From: Trichoderma breve
Taxonomy: Eukaryota > Ascomycota > Sordariomycetes > Hypocreales > Hypocreaceae
Assembly: GCF_028502605.1 (NCBI RefSeq)
Contig: NC_079232.1
Span: forward strand, 5,084,001 to 5,148,000
Direction of reading: 5' to 3'
DNA length: 64,000 bases
The number at the start of each line of letters is the position of its first letter. Position 1 is the first letter of the stretch. Both the position numbers and the translations under genes were made by a program. Shown piece by piece: positions 1 to 11,301 of the stretch. Below the pieces are notes generated by a model. That model was not told the DNA's origin and ran no database searches. It worked only from the letters and a program-made list of their open reading frames with translations.

Positions 1-2125
1 GGTTGCGGAGTACATACATGTACGGAGTATATGCGCTCGTATGCAAGCCTCGGTGGCTCCTCCAAATCTCGCAGGTAAAGTACATGTATGTACACCGTTG
101 GTTATACGATACCTCTGGTAGGGTATCGGTGACCCCAAGTCGAGGTGCAGCTCATCTCCATCATCCCCATATTTTCTTCTCCTCCCAGATGCCTTATCTT
201 GATGCTACCATATGGGGAGGCGTTAGCATCTTTACTATTACCTAAGGCATCTGGTAGCGTCTGGTTACACAAGCCTGCCGCGAACCCCCATTAAGTAGAG
301 TAGGCTATGGAGTACAATTCAGCCAAAAATAGATGATTAAGAAAACATAAGCTTGGAAATCAACACAAGGGAAAAGTGACAGGGCAATCCTACGATTACG
401 AGCGGTTATATCCAGATGCGGGGACCGGCGCACCGGGCGGTTGGTTCAGCCGGGGAACTCTTCTTTTTCTCTGAATCCGAGTCTCTTTCCAAATCCCCCC
501 ATTCTTTTGCCAGTCTGTGCTCTGTGCTCTTATCAACCATTACCTGATACAGGCAGTTCCTTGGCCTCAGATAGCGCTATGTGTAATAAGGCGTAGCACT
601 AATCGTGTCAAGTATCGGTAGCACATGGGGCCGCCGCCACTGGATGGATGCCTCGTTAGCAGCTACCTGCCGGCCAGGCGTCGAGCGCCGCCAATCGCAG
701 GTACTGCTTGATCCCGGGCCCCATCGTCAGCCCGAGCAGCGAGGTCCTGCTGCTACTAAGCCGAAGCCTCGCTCGTGGGGTTCACTTTTGTCGCGGCTAC
801 CCACCATCTTTTCCCTTCCCCAAACCAAAAGCCTTGGAGTTTTGACAACTACATGTCACAGACGGCCGACCGTACATACTGCATCGCTACATCACCGCGT
901 TACTGCATTGCTGCATTGCTGCATCATTGAACCGCCTTTGTCGCCATTACTCGTGCGGTACTATTTGCTGCATCCCTACCTTATACACCTGATACTGCAG
1001 CCTCCTGCGCCGTGATACAGGCGCATACCAACCGACTGCTTTGCATTGTCGTCCTTGCGCACTTGAACAGCTCTCGTCAGTTGACTGCATATCAGCACTC
1101 TCCGGGGAAGCAATCCGATCCGACCTTCTGTGGCTGCGCGTCTGGGGCGTCTGTTCCGCACCTGTTATATCGCAAGCTCAGCGCCTTCGGTTATGCGCTG
1201 CGACCAAACAACTCGCCTTCTGGATGGTTGATGCCACGCTTGCGGTCGCTCTACTCGATTGCTCTGTCGCCGTGTCGTCATACTTGTACCTGACGAACAT
1301 CTGTGTCTTCGACCGCCTGTGCTTCTAGGCACCCCTCCGATTGCCGCTGGTTCCTGGCCGATATTCGGCCTGTGTCTGATTCTGGACGATGGGATAGCGG
1401 AACAAGGAAAGCCGCGCACAGGATTGGCCAGCTGTTGAAAAAGACATACACACACATATACGCATTTATATGAAAATAGAGACAAGGCGGAGAAATTAGA
1501 GAGAGGAAAGGATTAGAAAGAGGAGGAGAAAAGTGAAGCTAAAGGAAGCATCTCTTACATATAGACGACGTGCTTGTGGAACAAAAGACGTCCTTTGCAA
1601 CCACAACAACAAGGGAACCATTGGCAAGCTGGAGGTGAGTCGAGTCGAGCTGGATCGAATTGAATCAAGTCTCTGTGCTCTGCATGCATAGTGTCCCGCA
1701 TCTCCCCCGCTGGCTTAACTGCGATCTGACCTTGTAGGTGGCCGTCCGATTTATCCATCTAGACCGAGGAGCATTCCCCTTGTCCTTGTCATCATTGCCG
1801 CCTGACTGTGCGTGCGTGGCGTGTGTGCGTCTGCGTGAGAGAGCACGATAGCACCAACGAGACGGAGAGAAGAGGCAAGGGATAACAGGGGACGGGCGAT
1901 AGAAAAAAAAAACCGGAGACGACGGAGACTTGTGTACTGTACAGTATCTGTATCTGTGCATGCAGGCTGCCGTGGCCCTCCTCTTCTTTCTCAGACTCTC
2001 ACCTTGCTTTTTCCCCCAGAGGATCTAACGCCGACCCCCTCCCGACCCCAACCTCTCAAAGCTCTCCCTCGCTGGGGGACTGCCGGCCTAACACAAGCCA
2101 ACCTTGCCTTATTTTCTCTTAAACC
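1..2125. other. Intergenic region and 5' leader upstream of the first Zn2Cys6 gene
   Basis: I see no gene that can be supported in this stretch. The open frames (for example 605-1015 +) have no recognisable motif, no splice-supported extension and low-complexity composition. The left edge (1-95) is rich in GTAC and carries TACGGAGTA at 21-29. A nested inverted repeat lies at 185-254. The last 600 bases contain purine- and pyrimidine-rich stretches typical of a long fungal 5' leader for the gene that starts at 2126. Confidence 0.5.
185..254. repeat. Nested inverted repeat (potential hairpin)
   Basis: The outer arms are perfect 12-base complements: CCAGATGCCTTA at 185-196 and TAAGGCATCTGG at 243-254. 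Inside them, GATGCTA (201-207) pairs with TAGCATC (224-230). The perfect palindrome CCATATGG sits at 208-215. The internal loop is asymmetric (4 versus 12 bases). The arms are clear in the sequence; a function is not. It could be a relic of a small inverted-repeat element or a cruciform-prone site. Confidence 0.6.
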
Positions 2126-5100
2126 ATGCCCACGCATGGCCCGCCGTCCCCGATCCTCCAGAAAAGCGTCAAGCGTCAGCGGCAGGACTCGTACGACGGC
2201 ACGTCATCGCGCAACGGCTTCTCAAGTCCTGAGCAGCAGCCAGCCGGCGATGCGAATCTAGGAGGGGCGACGAGCGGCGGCAGTAGCAGCGGCCGCAGCG
2301 AGGCTGGTGCCTCGGCATCGTACCCTGGCATCCCTGTCACCTCTGACTCTGTTCCTGGTCCTGGTCCTAGTCATGATTCCGGTGCCGGCGACGGCGCAAC
2401 TGATACTGCCATTGTTGATGATGCCGCCGCAAACACCAGCACCAGCACCAGCACCGCCCCTGCGGCCAGCTCCGACAGCGTTGTGCCGACTGGCAAGCCT
2501 GGTCAGAGCAGCAACTTCCGCAATGTGAGCGCTTGCAATCGCTGTCGCCTGCGGAAGAATAGGTGTGATCAGAAACTCCCCAGCTGTGCGAGCTGCAACA
2601 AGGTTGGCGTCCCATGTGTTGGCTATGACCCAATCACGAAGAAGGAGATTCCTAGAAGGTAAGTAGATGTAGGAGTCTATACGATGTGCAAGGGAGGGAG
2701 AGCGAAGTGGCAGAGAACAGTTAATGTTTGGTTCGCATCTGTAAAGCTCTGTTCTTCATATCTCGTTCCAATTGATAGTGTGACGTCGCTAATTTGCTGG
2801 ATCTTAGTTATGTTTTCTATCTCGAGACCCGGGTTGAGGTGCTGGAGAAGCTCTTGGCGTCCAACAACACCCCTTTCCCACCGGCTGAAGATCTAGACCT
2901 ATGCTCTCGTCCTGGCGCCGATGGGAGTTTCCCAGCCCTGCGCGATTCAAGATACTCAGCGCCAACCGATTCTGTGGACGCTCGCAACTCAAGGCCTCAC
3001 AGCCATCACAGCCAGGCACTGGATAATGCGCTGCTCCCTGCAAAGAAGCAGGGCAACCAGAGTCCGGCCATGCTAAATATTGTCAGTCCAGCAAAGCCGC
3101 GATCGCTCGCCTCTACATCTGGAGTTTCCTTCGCTCGTGTAGTCTTTGCTGCAGTGCAGTATTCAGTGTCAGACCAAAACGGCGGGCCGGAGAAGTCTGT
3201 CTCTTCAAATCCTTTAAATCCCGCTGGAGCTGGCACTTCGATGCGTGACTCCTTCTTCGGTTTGCACACTCGACCAACCATCCAGCCAGCTCCATTCCCG
3301 ACTAGAGATGTGGCCATGCGCCTCGTTACGCTCTACTTTGAGCATGCCAATCCTCAGATTCCCATTCTGCATCGCGGCGAGTTTATGCGCATGTTTGAAC
3401 GGGCGTACGCAAGCGAGGGTCGAGGCCTCAGTGCGAGAGAGTTGTATATGCTCAACATGGTCTTTGCTATAGGCTGCGGCGTCATCGTGGGCGAGCCGGT
3501 CAAGGCGGAGGCTCCTGGTAGCACAAGGTTACAGTTTCAGCAGACTCGGAACCAGAGCAGGCCCGAGGAGTATCACGCGAGTGCAATTGTCCACCTTGAA
3601 GAATGCCTTAGCAACAGTGGAGGCGGGCTTGAGGTTCTGCAGGCCGTTCTTTTGCTTGCTAACTTTGCGCTTCTGCGGCCTGTTCCACCAGGCTTGTGGT
3701 ATATAACTGGCGTTGCGGTGCGTCTCGCGGTCGACCTTGGCCTCCACCACGAGGACGGCACGGATATAGAGGGAAATGGACAGGATGCACCGGACCATTC
3801 CGAATCACGAGACACTAATGGCGGCAACTCAGAGAGGGGGAGACGCCTCTGGATCCGCGATATGAGACGGCGATTATGGTGGTGCACCTATTCGTTTGAC
3901 AGGCTCGTAAGCACCTGTGTAGGCAGACCGTTTGGCATCAGCGACCAAGTCATCACAACTGAATTTCCCTCGGTCCTCGACGATACCTTTATCACACCGA
4001 ATGGTTTTATAGATCCACCTCCCGGCGAGGATCACCCAAGCTACAAACGCGTTGCCCACCATTACTTCAGGCTACGCCTGTTACAGTCGGAGATTCTTCA
4101 AGTATTGCAGTATAATCAAGCGCAACTCGCCAGGGCAACAGGAGCCCAGGCGAGGTCACTGGATCTAGAAAGGAACAGACAGCTGCCGTCCCCTTATCTC
4201 GTTCACTTTGATTCATATCGGTCATGGCGGATGGATATTGACCGGAGACTTCGCGAATGGAAGGACAATGCGCCTTCAAAGCAAGACACCGGAGTGGCCT
4301 TTTCGACCGAGTTCCTCTTCCTCAACTACTGGCAGGCCATTGTCCTCCTATATAAGCAGAGCTTGAGCATCCCCGCCATGTTTGAGGGAGAGTACAACCC
4401 TTCAAATGAAGTTAACAGCCCCACGGCATTCACTGCTGAACTACGCGAAGACGAGGAGCGCATATACCTCAAGGTCGCTGAGGCGGGACAAAAGATTCTC
4501 CGCATATATAGACAGCTACATCTGAGCAGTCTCGTAAGCTATACATATTTGTCTACACACCATTTGTTCATGGCTGGCATATCATATCTTTACGCTATCT
4601 GGCATTCTCCTGCTGTGAGAAGCCGCCTGGTAAGTGTCTTTCCGAGAACTCTGCGGGGAAATGAGGAAGAAGATGATGGATGAAATAAAAGAAAAGACTG
4701 GCCTTGCTGACCAAAAAACGTGCGACAGACTATGGACGAAGTAGATTTTACTGTACTGGCAGCAAAGTCAGTATTTACCGACATGATTGACAAGTGCCCG
4801 CCGGCAGAGACATGCCGTGACGCTTTTGATCGAACGGCTAAGGCCACCATCCAAATGGCCACCTCAAAAGGAGGGTTTGGTTCACCTATCCCGCAAACAC
4901 GCCGGCCGCCGACTAGACGGGAAACGAGCACCTGGGCTCCTACTCCCGCAGAAACGGCCTCCAAGAAGCCGACATCTCGACATCGCCATCATCACCAGTC
5001 CGAGCAGCAGCAACAGTTCCAGTTTGACATGGCAATGGGTGATAGTCTATCGTCGCCCAGCCTCTCGACAGCGGGGGATATAACCACTCCACCGGTAACA

Positions 5101-5562
5101 ATGGCTCACTCTCACTCTCACAGCCATGGCCGGCCAAGCCCTACGCAGCGGACAGGCAGCTATGACGATGGCGGCTCAGTCATGGACCAGTCGATAATTG
5201 CGTCGCCGTCCGTGCCACGGAGCCAGGCTACGCCGGGCAGTACCAGCGGCGGGAACCCGTATATGGGTCAGCAAAACCAGCAGTTTGGCATCCAGGGCCA
5301 CATGGAATACCCAGATGCACAAACAATGGAGCTTCTGCAGACGTTTGGGACGGGATCCAACGGCGGCTTCGGGAGCATGGACCAGAACCAGATGGACTTT
5401 GGCTTTGGCATAAACTGGGAGGGCGTGCACAACGACTATGCGGAGGCTGCACAGCCGATGAATCCCTTTGATACGTTTTTCTTTGGCGGGCCGCAGGGAG
5501 GCAACGCCGGATTTGGCTCATCGAATGGCGAGGGTGGTCATTCGGGAGGGAATGATATCTGA
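2126..5562 (+). CDS. Zn2Cys6 transcription factor, Ppr1/UaY-like
   Basis: This is a three-exon gene: 2126-2658, 2808-4629 and 4729-5562, with introns of 149 and 99 nt, giving 1062 residues. The binuclear zinc cluster has cysteines at 137, 140, 147, 154, 157 and 164 (CX2CX6CX6CX2CX6C). It is followed by GYDPITKKEIPR and, across the first intron, SYVFYLETRVEVLEKLL, a linker plus dimerisation coiled coil. That linker closely recalls yeast Ppr1 and Aspergillus UaY, regulators of pyrimidine and purine use; the length also fits UaY as I remember it. A fungal-specific transcription factor domain starts near residue 345 and includes the typical RRRLWWCTYSFDR block near 530-545. The third exon encodes a Q/H/S/G-rich tail likely to act in activation. 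The N-terminal 130 residues are low complexity. The Zn2Cys6 class is certain; the purine-regulator assignment is inference. Confidence 0.9.
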
Positions 5563-6289
5563 GGATGAAGGAGAAGAATAGGACGTGGAGTTGATGATTG
5601 ATCGGGGGATTTTTTTCTATCATATGCATACATACCCAATGGTTTTTTGCTTTTCCAGTTTGTTCTGTTTTTGTTGGATTCGTCTTGTTCTGCTTTGCTC
5701 TCCTGTTTCGCGGAGGCTCTCTGTTTTGATGATACAACTGGGAGCTATTTTACTTGGGCATATGAAATCATTGAGAAATGGATTCTTGAATCTGAATTCT
5801 TCACAGTAAGGGTATGTTTACTTTGAGCGACTACCTGTATATATATATATATACATAAACATATTCCTACCAGGTACGGAGTAGATAGATATGTGTTTCA
5901 AAATGAAGTCGTGCTATCCATTATTCATTCATTCTTCATCGTTATGTGGCGGCAGTGTAAGCATGATTGTCTAAAAAAAAAAAAAAAAGAAAAGAAAAAA
6001 AACCAAGAAAACAGATTCAACGCCAACATCGCTTCATTACGCATTGCTTGCTTGCTTGCCTCTCCCTGCAATCGGTCAAAACGGGACACTTTTACTTCAC
6101 TCGCACGTGAGAGTCTTGTTCTTGGGTATCAATCAATGTCCTCTGAAACGTTGCAATAGATGTGACCTTGCAGCTGCAAAAACGCGAAAGAGAGAGAGAG
6201 AAGCATGAGTCGATAGCCAAAATGGAACAAAAAAGGAAAGGGGAAATATAACAAAATAAACTTGGAATCAACGGAAACGGCTTAACGGC
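5563..6289. other. Intergenic, convergent 3' regions
   Basis: This AT-rich spacer holds the 3' ends of the regulator (+) and the membrane protein (-). It carries an alternating TA run at about 5838-5852, TACGGAGTA at 5875-5883, and a 16-base A run at 5973-5988 followed by further A-rich sequence. No gene is supported. Confidence 0.6.
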
Positions 6290-7003
6290 TTAACGGCGGT
6301 ATCTCCTGTCGTCGTCTTCGCTGTAGCTGGATCGTCGGCTGCTCGATCTCCTGGCTTTTCGGCTCTGCCGCCTTGGAGAAGTAGTGGTTTCCTCAATGAC
6401 AACCACCTCGTTCTCCTCATCGTAGTCCGAAGGAAGGGGGTCCCTCCTAGGTGCCGGCCCGGCTCCAGATGACGAAGAAATCGTCGTCAGCGGTGACGGC
6501 TCTCTCTTTCTCCGCATAGGCTCTACAATGACGGGTTCCTTTCCTCTCCTCTCACTCCTACGCTTGGACGTCCTCGTGGTGCGCTCCCGGCGGATCGAGA
6601 GCACCCTTGCACCGTGCATCGAAGGGACCTTCTTCTTGGGCTTTTCGCTCTTCGGGCGGGTGGAGCTTAGCATACTGCGGGAGACGTACGACTTGGACTC
6701 GGTGACCTCTGCAGTGCGGACGAGGCTGGACATGGGTCCGAAGCCCAGAATCGTGTATATGACTAGCAACAGCAAAATAAAGCCAACGACTGCAGCGATG
6801 ACGATGCCGACGATGGCGCCTGGCGTGAGAGAGTCGTGGAGGGAGCCGTATGTCTCGGGGATAACAACAAAGGTGGTCGTGGCGGAGTCTCGCTGTCGAG
6901 CCACGAGGGACGGAACATCGCCATAGATAGTTCTGGTCGCGGACCCGGGAGCTTTAGCGAGCTCGTCTATTGGCAGCCGTAAGAGAAGCGGTAGAGCCGG
7001 CAT
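6290..7003 (-). CDS. Single-pass membrane protein with basic Ser/Arg-rich tail
   Basis: This is a single-exon frame of 237 residues. After a short N-terminal part (1-60, possibly luminal or extracellular) there is a strong hydrophobic span at about 62-88 that starts with PGAIVGIVIAAVVGF. A long, very basic and serine-rich tail follows, with several RR and RS clusters, an acidic patch (DYDEENEVVVIEE) and a RRSSSRRSSYSEDDDRRYRR-like end. I do not recognise the family. The layout, one span next to a charged low-complexity tail, resembles many uncharacterised filamentous-fungal plasma-membrane proteins. The start was chosen as the first ATG after a CT-rich leader (sense strand). Absence of splice signals and a clear transmembrane segment support a real gene; function is unknown. 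Confidence 0.7.
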   Translation of the reverse strand: MPALPLLLRLPIDELAKAPGSATRTIYGDVPSLVARQRDSATTTFVVIPETYGSLHDSLTPGAIVGIVIAAVVGFILLLLVIYTILGFGPMSSLVRTAEVTESKSYVSRSMLSSTRPKSEKPKKKVPSMHGARVLSIRRERTTRTSKRRSERRGKEPVIVEPMRRKREPSPLTTISSSSGAGPAPRRDPLPSDYDEENEVVVIEETTTSPRRQSRKARRSSSRRSSYSEDDDRRYRR

Positions 7004-7747
7004 GTTTGTTTCTGTGTGCCCGTTTCTGGACCCCCCTTCGGATGGAGACGTTGATTGGATAAGTTATGTTATGAATCCAGCTTCTTGCTGCCGAGATTCG
7101 GGAGAGAGGGGAAGAGAGAGCAGAGGAGGAGAGCGCGAAGGCGAAAGAGTCGGATAAGGACGCGGATTTTGCTGTCGTTGGACTCTGAGAGCCCGAGCAG
7201 GAGGAAGACAGCAAGATCGGGTACGGTGTAGCAGCTGGAGATGGACAGGCGAATAGATGGCGAGGACGAAACAGCGCAATGCAATGCAACGAGGGCCCTC
7301 AGTAGGATGACGATGGCGTGTGCATCAACTGCATCATGTCGCTTTCAGGGGTGGAGGTTTCTACTGTCTGTCTCAGTAGGACATTTTTTGAATCACCGAG
7401 GTTGAAGAGGGAAAAAAGAAGCTGTCCCGCCTCATTCCCTGTCTCGTCTTTTTTTTGTGGTGACTTGTTTGGTTTGTTGGTTCGTAATAGTAATTGGCAT
7501 ATGATAAGCCAAGCTTCAGGCACAAGGTGGGCTGGATGGGCGGCAACGAACCGAGCCTAGAGAAAAAAAAATCCCCAGCCACCGATCAAATGGCGCTCCC
7601 AGCCACATCATTTTTGGTGGAGGCCATTGACGTATTACCTGGTCCAATGAGAAGAGACGGATAGATTGAATATCTTGCTTACCTTGATGTATATTTAACT
7701 TTTGATGGATAAAAGTAAGACGGAGAGAGTGTGTGTAAGAGAGAGAA

Positions 7748-7779
7748 AGAAGAGAAGAGAAGAGAAGAGAAGAGAAGAG
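7748..7779. repeat. AGAGA pentanucleotide microsatellite
   Basis: About six tandem copies of the pentamer AGAGA (last copy imperfect) follow a GA-rich run. It is intergenic. Confidence 0.85.
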
Positions 7780-8490
7780 TTGGATTGCACTCGATTGAAG
7801 AAATAGATGAATAATGAAGAAGCAAAGAATTGACTGTAAAGCAGGTACCAACGCTTTGGAGCGTGCGTAAGTCTCAGTGCCAAGCAGTCCATCAGCTGAA
7901 ACCCCCACGCATCGGATTATCGTTTTGTCGGTCTCAGCGTGTTGACATGACCAAATGCATGGACATGCAGAGAGGGAAGAGTGAGCGAGGGAGCTTGACG
8001 AAGAAAAGGAGGGAAGAATCAACGATAGGTTTCGAAGTACACAAAGTAACAGTCTCGCACGGGAGTCGAGACCTCAGGCACTCACATCAAACTCGCAAAA
8101 TGGAAACGAACGGAAGTCACAGTCCGTTGATGAATGACGTATGAGCCAAGTGGTGAAAAGTCTTGTAAAATACATGTATCAAGTCCAAAGTCACACTCAT
8201 CCAGAAGGCACAAGTCAAATACAAAAGGGATTTAGCATTTTGAAAATACTTTCAGATCCAATCGCCCATCCACACACGATGGAGCAACTATTCCAACCCC
8301 TTTTACCACTAGTAAAACCAGTCAATGCTATATTCCTCCCAAGGCTCGATTTCATCAGAGCTTCGCCAGTCGTCAACAGTGTTAAACAAGTATATATAGA
8401 TGCAGGTTCATTATGCATCAAATATGTCCGGCGTAAATCACGCACCCTTTCTTTCAATCCCAGAACCCAAGTATTCAAAAAGGAAAAGTA

Positions 8491-8545
8491 GAAAAGAAAA
8501 GAAAAGAAAAGAAAAGAAAAGAAAAGAAAAGAAAAGAAAAGAAAA
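8491..8545. repeat. (GAAAA)11 pentanucleotide microsatellite
   Basis: Eleven perfect tandem copies of GAAAA are visible, followed by a degenerate A-rich edge. The array lies about 210 bases beyond the stop codon of the PH-domain gene, so it could be in that gene's 3' untranslated region. Any reading frame through it is a repeat artefact. Confidence 0.95.
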
Positions 8546-8754
8546 AATAGAAACAAAGAAAGAAGAACAGGTGCTTTTTTAGGACGCAAAAGCATGTCTC
8601 TGAGACTCGATTCTTAACGCCAATCGCCTGTGAAATGAAGAGTGCCGAGTTTTATATTAAAGGCGGCATACTCGGATGAAACTGATGTGGATATTCAAAC
8701 AAGGAAGGGAAAAAAACAATAGAAAATACAGCCGACCCAGCTGGCCCGATTTAT

Positions 8755-11301
8755 TTACACTTGGGCCATTTGCTTCTGCGGGATCGGCGGCAGAGCACAC
8801 GTTGGTGGTGGTGCCGGTGGTGGCATCGCCATCCGTGGCATGCTCTTCTTGCGACCCATCATCTGGGCATGGTTGCTGGAAGAAGATGAGGGTCTGGAGG
8901 GAAGAGGGGGAAGAGGGCCTGTTGGAGGCGGCGAAAGTGGCGGCGTCTCTGCAATGGTGTCGATTGGGCGTACATCGCCAGGGACCGACCATTCGGAAAA
9001 GGCAGACGCGATGCTGGCTCGCTTGGGTCTAGAAGCCCATGAAAATCCTAGAGAAAAGCTCCGCGTTGATTCACCGTCAGCCTCTACTACTGAGTTTCGA
9101 TTCCTCCTCACCCTATCACCCCAAGCAGCTGCAATATGAGACGGCAATGTATAGTACAGTTTCTCGGATACGGGCGACGCTAGCGGACTATCATCTTCAA
9201 ATACCGATTGTTGCACGCCGTCAGCTTGAAGCCCAGGAGAAGCAAAAAGGCCCGGCCCAGGGCTGTGACTTCGAGATTCCTTGGGTACCAAGCTCAGACG
9301 CCGTCCAAGCATGAGCCGGCCTCGAGGAAGCTTGGGGACACTAGGGGCATCTGCAGACAGTACTTGGGACCGAGTTTCGGCGTTATGGCTCGTCACAGGC
9401 CGCTCAGGCATGACGTTCTCCTTTGGAGATGGCTGGTCTTGGACCGTGGACAAGGGACGCCCCGTGCGAATGTTTGATAGTTTACGCAGCGAGACCCGAG
9501 GTCCGACAGTGGTTGGTGAGGGAGGGTGTCCATTTTGATCCAGAGCAGAAGTGAGCTTCATGTATCGACGACCCATTTGTTGCATTGAGGAGGCGCCAAA
9601 GCTATGAGTGCCGCGGGGGTCGGAAGGAGATGGTGGCTCAGTGTTGACCCAGGGGGGAGAGGGAAATTGGCCGAGTTCAGACATGCCATCACCAATCTCT
9701 CCAATGAATGGCGCCATGGTCTGTAACGACACTCGCCGATTCATGATGACGCTGCCGTTAGGCCTTGGCTGTGCAGTCTCTGGAATAGTGGTGATGTCTG
9801 CTGGCAGGGGAAATCTCTCGCGTATTGGGGAGTCGGCTGGTGAAGAGGTGGTCGATGTCAAAATGGTTCGTTGGCCAGAGGATAGGAGCGACAGCCGATG
9901 AGCGGAGTCCCGGAGGTTGTCCAGTTGGCGACCATCGTGGGAGATTACGCTGTTTGTTGTTGACTTATCGTCACTATTCATGTCGTGGGTAACGGAGTCG
10001 AAGTCGATCACGGGAATGGAATAGTCGCAAACCCTTCGTCCATGGTCTTGTTGCAGGACAGGCGAGGGGTTCGCGGGAGCGACTTGTGTTGATCGAATGG
10101 CCTCCTTGTCAATAAAGTTTCCTTGGCTCTTCTTTTCGCGAAGATAGACGCTTTCGAAGCTACCCTCCTTGGAAGTAGTTTCTTTGCTATCAAACTCCTT
10201 GGGCAATCCAGCCTCAGAGAGGCTCCTCTTGCCACCAAGCTGCTCGATCATTGCGCGCAAACTCGTCATCCAGTCATCCATATCCTCGGCGCTCTCAAAG
10301 ACCATGAGCATATTGGACGTATAGCGCTTTTCTGTAGTTCGGAAGGATAACTTGGAAAGAAGGGACCGAGACTCGGCTGTAGATACTCTGTCGTCCTCTG
10401 TGGTCGCCGAAACCTGTAGCACCCAATGGCGACCCGGAATCATGTCAGTGGCAAAGGCGGCTGACGTCTTGCCCAACCGTAACACCTTTTCGGGCATTCT
10501 ATCAATGGCTCCATCACCGGTATACTGAAGCAGATAGCCAGCTGTCGCGAGGATGTAAATCTTGGTCGTCCATGGGAGGTTCGTAGTGGATAGAGAATCG
10601 CCGCGGTTCCTTCTCCTGAATTTGTCACTATTGCTAGTGTTGGCGGCGCCACTGCCGCCGCTTACATTCATTTCTGTCTGGGAAAGAGGTGCAATGATTT
10701 CGAGGCTAGTCTTTTCGCTCAGCTTCATAAGGGCCTCGATTGGTAGAGAAACGGCAGCAAGAGACTGTTGCTTGTGTGCCTGTTGGTATGCCCGGAACAA
10801 GGTTGGTAATGTCCAAGTGGCGAGAGTCGGACGGGGTTGCTTGGCTATGCTCATGCCAGGTGTGCGTTTCCCTGAAGAAGCAGCAGCAGCATTGGCAGGG
10901 CTGCGGGATTGTGAATCTTGGCCGTCGTCAGGCTTCTCGTGAGAGGAATCCCACGGGTAGTTTGCCATGGGAAGGGCGAGCTCAGACTTGACCTGCTGTC
11001 CATAAGGCCAATTCATATCTGCAAGAGACGCTCGAAAGCCTCCAGATCGCGGAGATGCCTTGGCTGAGTTGAGCGAATTGAGAGAGCTGGGTGAACGTAG
11101 GCTTTCTTCGCCCTTGCGTAGCTTGGTAGAACGTCCAAAGAGGGTTCGAATGCCGAGTCTCGATTCTCGACGTCCAGGTTTGACCGTTTTCGATTGAGCT
11201 AGACTGTCGCTTTCATCTGAGAGAAAGGGTATCGGGGTATGTACTCTTCGAGGGAAAGAATTGTTGCCCTCGGGCGGTTCAGGTCTGCTTATGGGGGCCA
11301 T
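8755..11301 (-). CDS. PH-domain protein
   Basis: This is one uninterrupted frame of 848 residues. A pleckstrin-homology-type domain lies at about 243-356. It begins LPWTTKIYILATAGYLLQY, passes a loop with GRHWVLQVSA, and ends in the helix MLMVFESAEDMDDWMTSLRA, whose tryptophan is the usual C-terminal mark of the fold. Residues 160-200 form a conserved-looking helical lead-in (TLPTLFRAYQQAHKQQ). The rest is long, Ser/Pro-rich and probably disordered. The C-terminal tail has polyproline stretches (residues in the last 60 include LSPPPTGPLPPLPSRP and PPPAPPPT) that could bind SH3 or WW domains. By domain logic it is a membrane- or cortex-associated adaptor; the lipid or partner cannot be told from sequence. 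The start is the first ATG of the frame, with no upstream in-frame candidate before a leader that lacks coding signs. Confidence 0.88.
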   Translation of the reverse strand: MAPISRPEPPEGNNSFPRRVHTPIPFLSDESDSLAQSKTVKPGRRESRLGIRTLFGRSTKLRKGEESLRSPSSLNSLNSAKASPRSGGFRASLADMNWPYGQQVKSELALPMANYPWDSSHEKPDDGQDSQSRSPANAAAASSGKRTPGMSIAKQPRPTLATWTLPTLFRAYQQAHKQQSLAAVSLPIEALMKLSEKTSLEIIAPLSQTEMNVSGGSGAANTSNSDKFRRRNRGDSLSTTNLPWTTKIYILATAGYLLQYTGDGAIDRMPEKVLRLGKTSAAFATDMIPGRHWVLQVSATTEDDRVSTAESRSLLSKLSFRTTEKRYTSNMLMVFESAEDMDDWMTSLRAMIEQLGGKRSLSEAGLPKEFDSKETTSKEGSFESVYLREKKSQGNFIDKEAIRSTQVAPANPSPVLQQDHGRRVCDYSIPVIDFDSVTHDMNSDDKSTTNSVISHDGRQLDNLRDSAHRLSLLSSGQRTILTSTTSSPADSPIRERFPLPADITTIPETAQPRPNGSVIMNRRVSLQTMAPFIGEIGDGMSELGQFPSPPWVNTEPPSPSDPRGTHSFGASSMQQMGRRYMKLTSALDQNGHPPSPTTVGPRVSLRKLSNIRTGRPLSTVQDQPSPKENVMPERPVTSHNAETRSQVLSADAPSVPKLPRGRLMLGRRLSLVPKESRSHSPGPGLFASPGLQADGVQQSVFEDDSPLASPVSEKLYYTLPSHIAAAWGDRVRRNRNSVVEADGESTRSFSLGFSWASRPKRASIASAFSEWSVPGDVRPIDTIAETPPLSPPPTGPLPPLPSRPSSSSSNHAQMMGRKKSMPRMAMPPPAPPPTCALPPIPQKQMAQV

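Larger units (their letters stand above)
7004..8754. other. Intergenic region with GA-rich microsatellites
   Basis: This stretch lies between two minus-strand genes. It holds the leader of the 6290-7003 gene and the 3' region of the PH-domain gene. Several overlapping open frames (for example 7516-8022 -, 7830-8144 +, 8215-8595 -) are low complexity and lack motifs. Two simple repeats, at about 7748-7779 and 8491-8545, dominate. No gene is supported. Confidence 0.5.

Noticed and set aside
605..1015. 136-residue frame in the left intergenic region
   Set aside because: Low complexity, rich in His, Pro and Arg, no splice partner, no motif.
7516..8022. 168-residue minus-strand frame
   Set aside because: Ser/Leu/Phe run encoded by the AGAGA microsatellite; artefact of a simple repeat.
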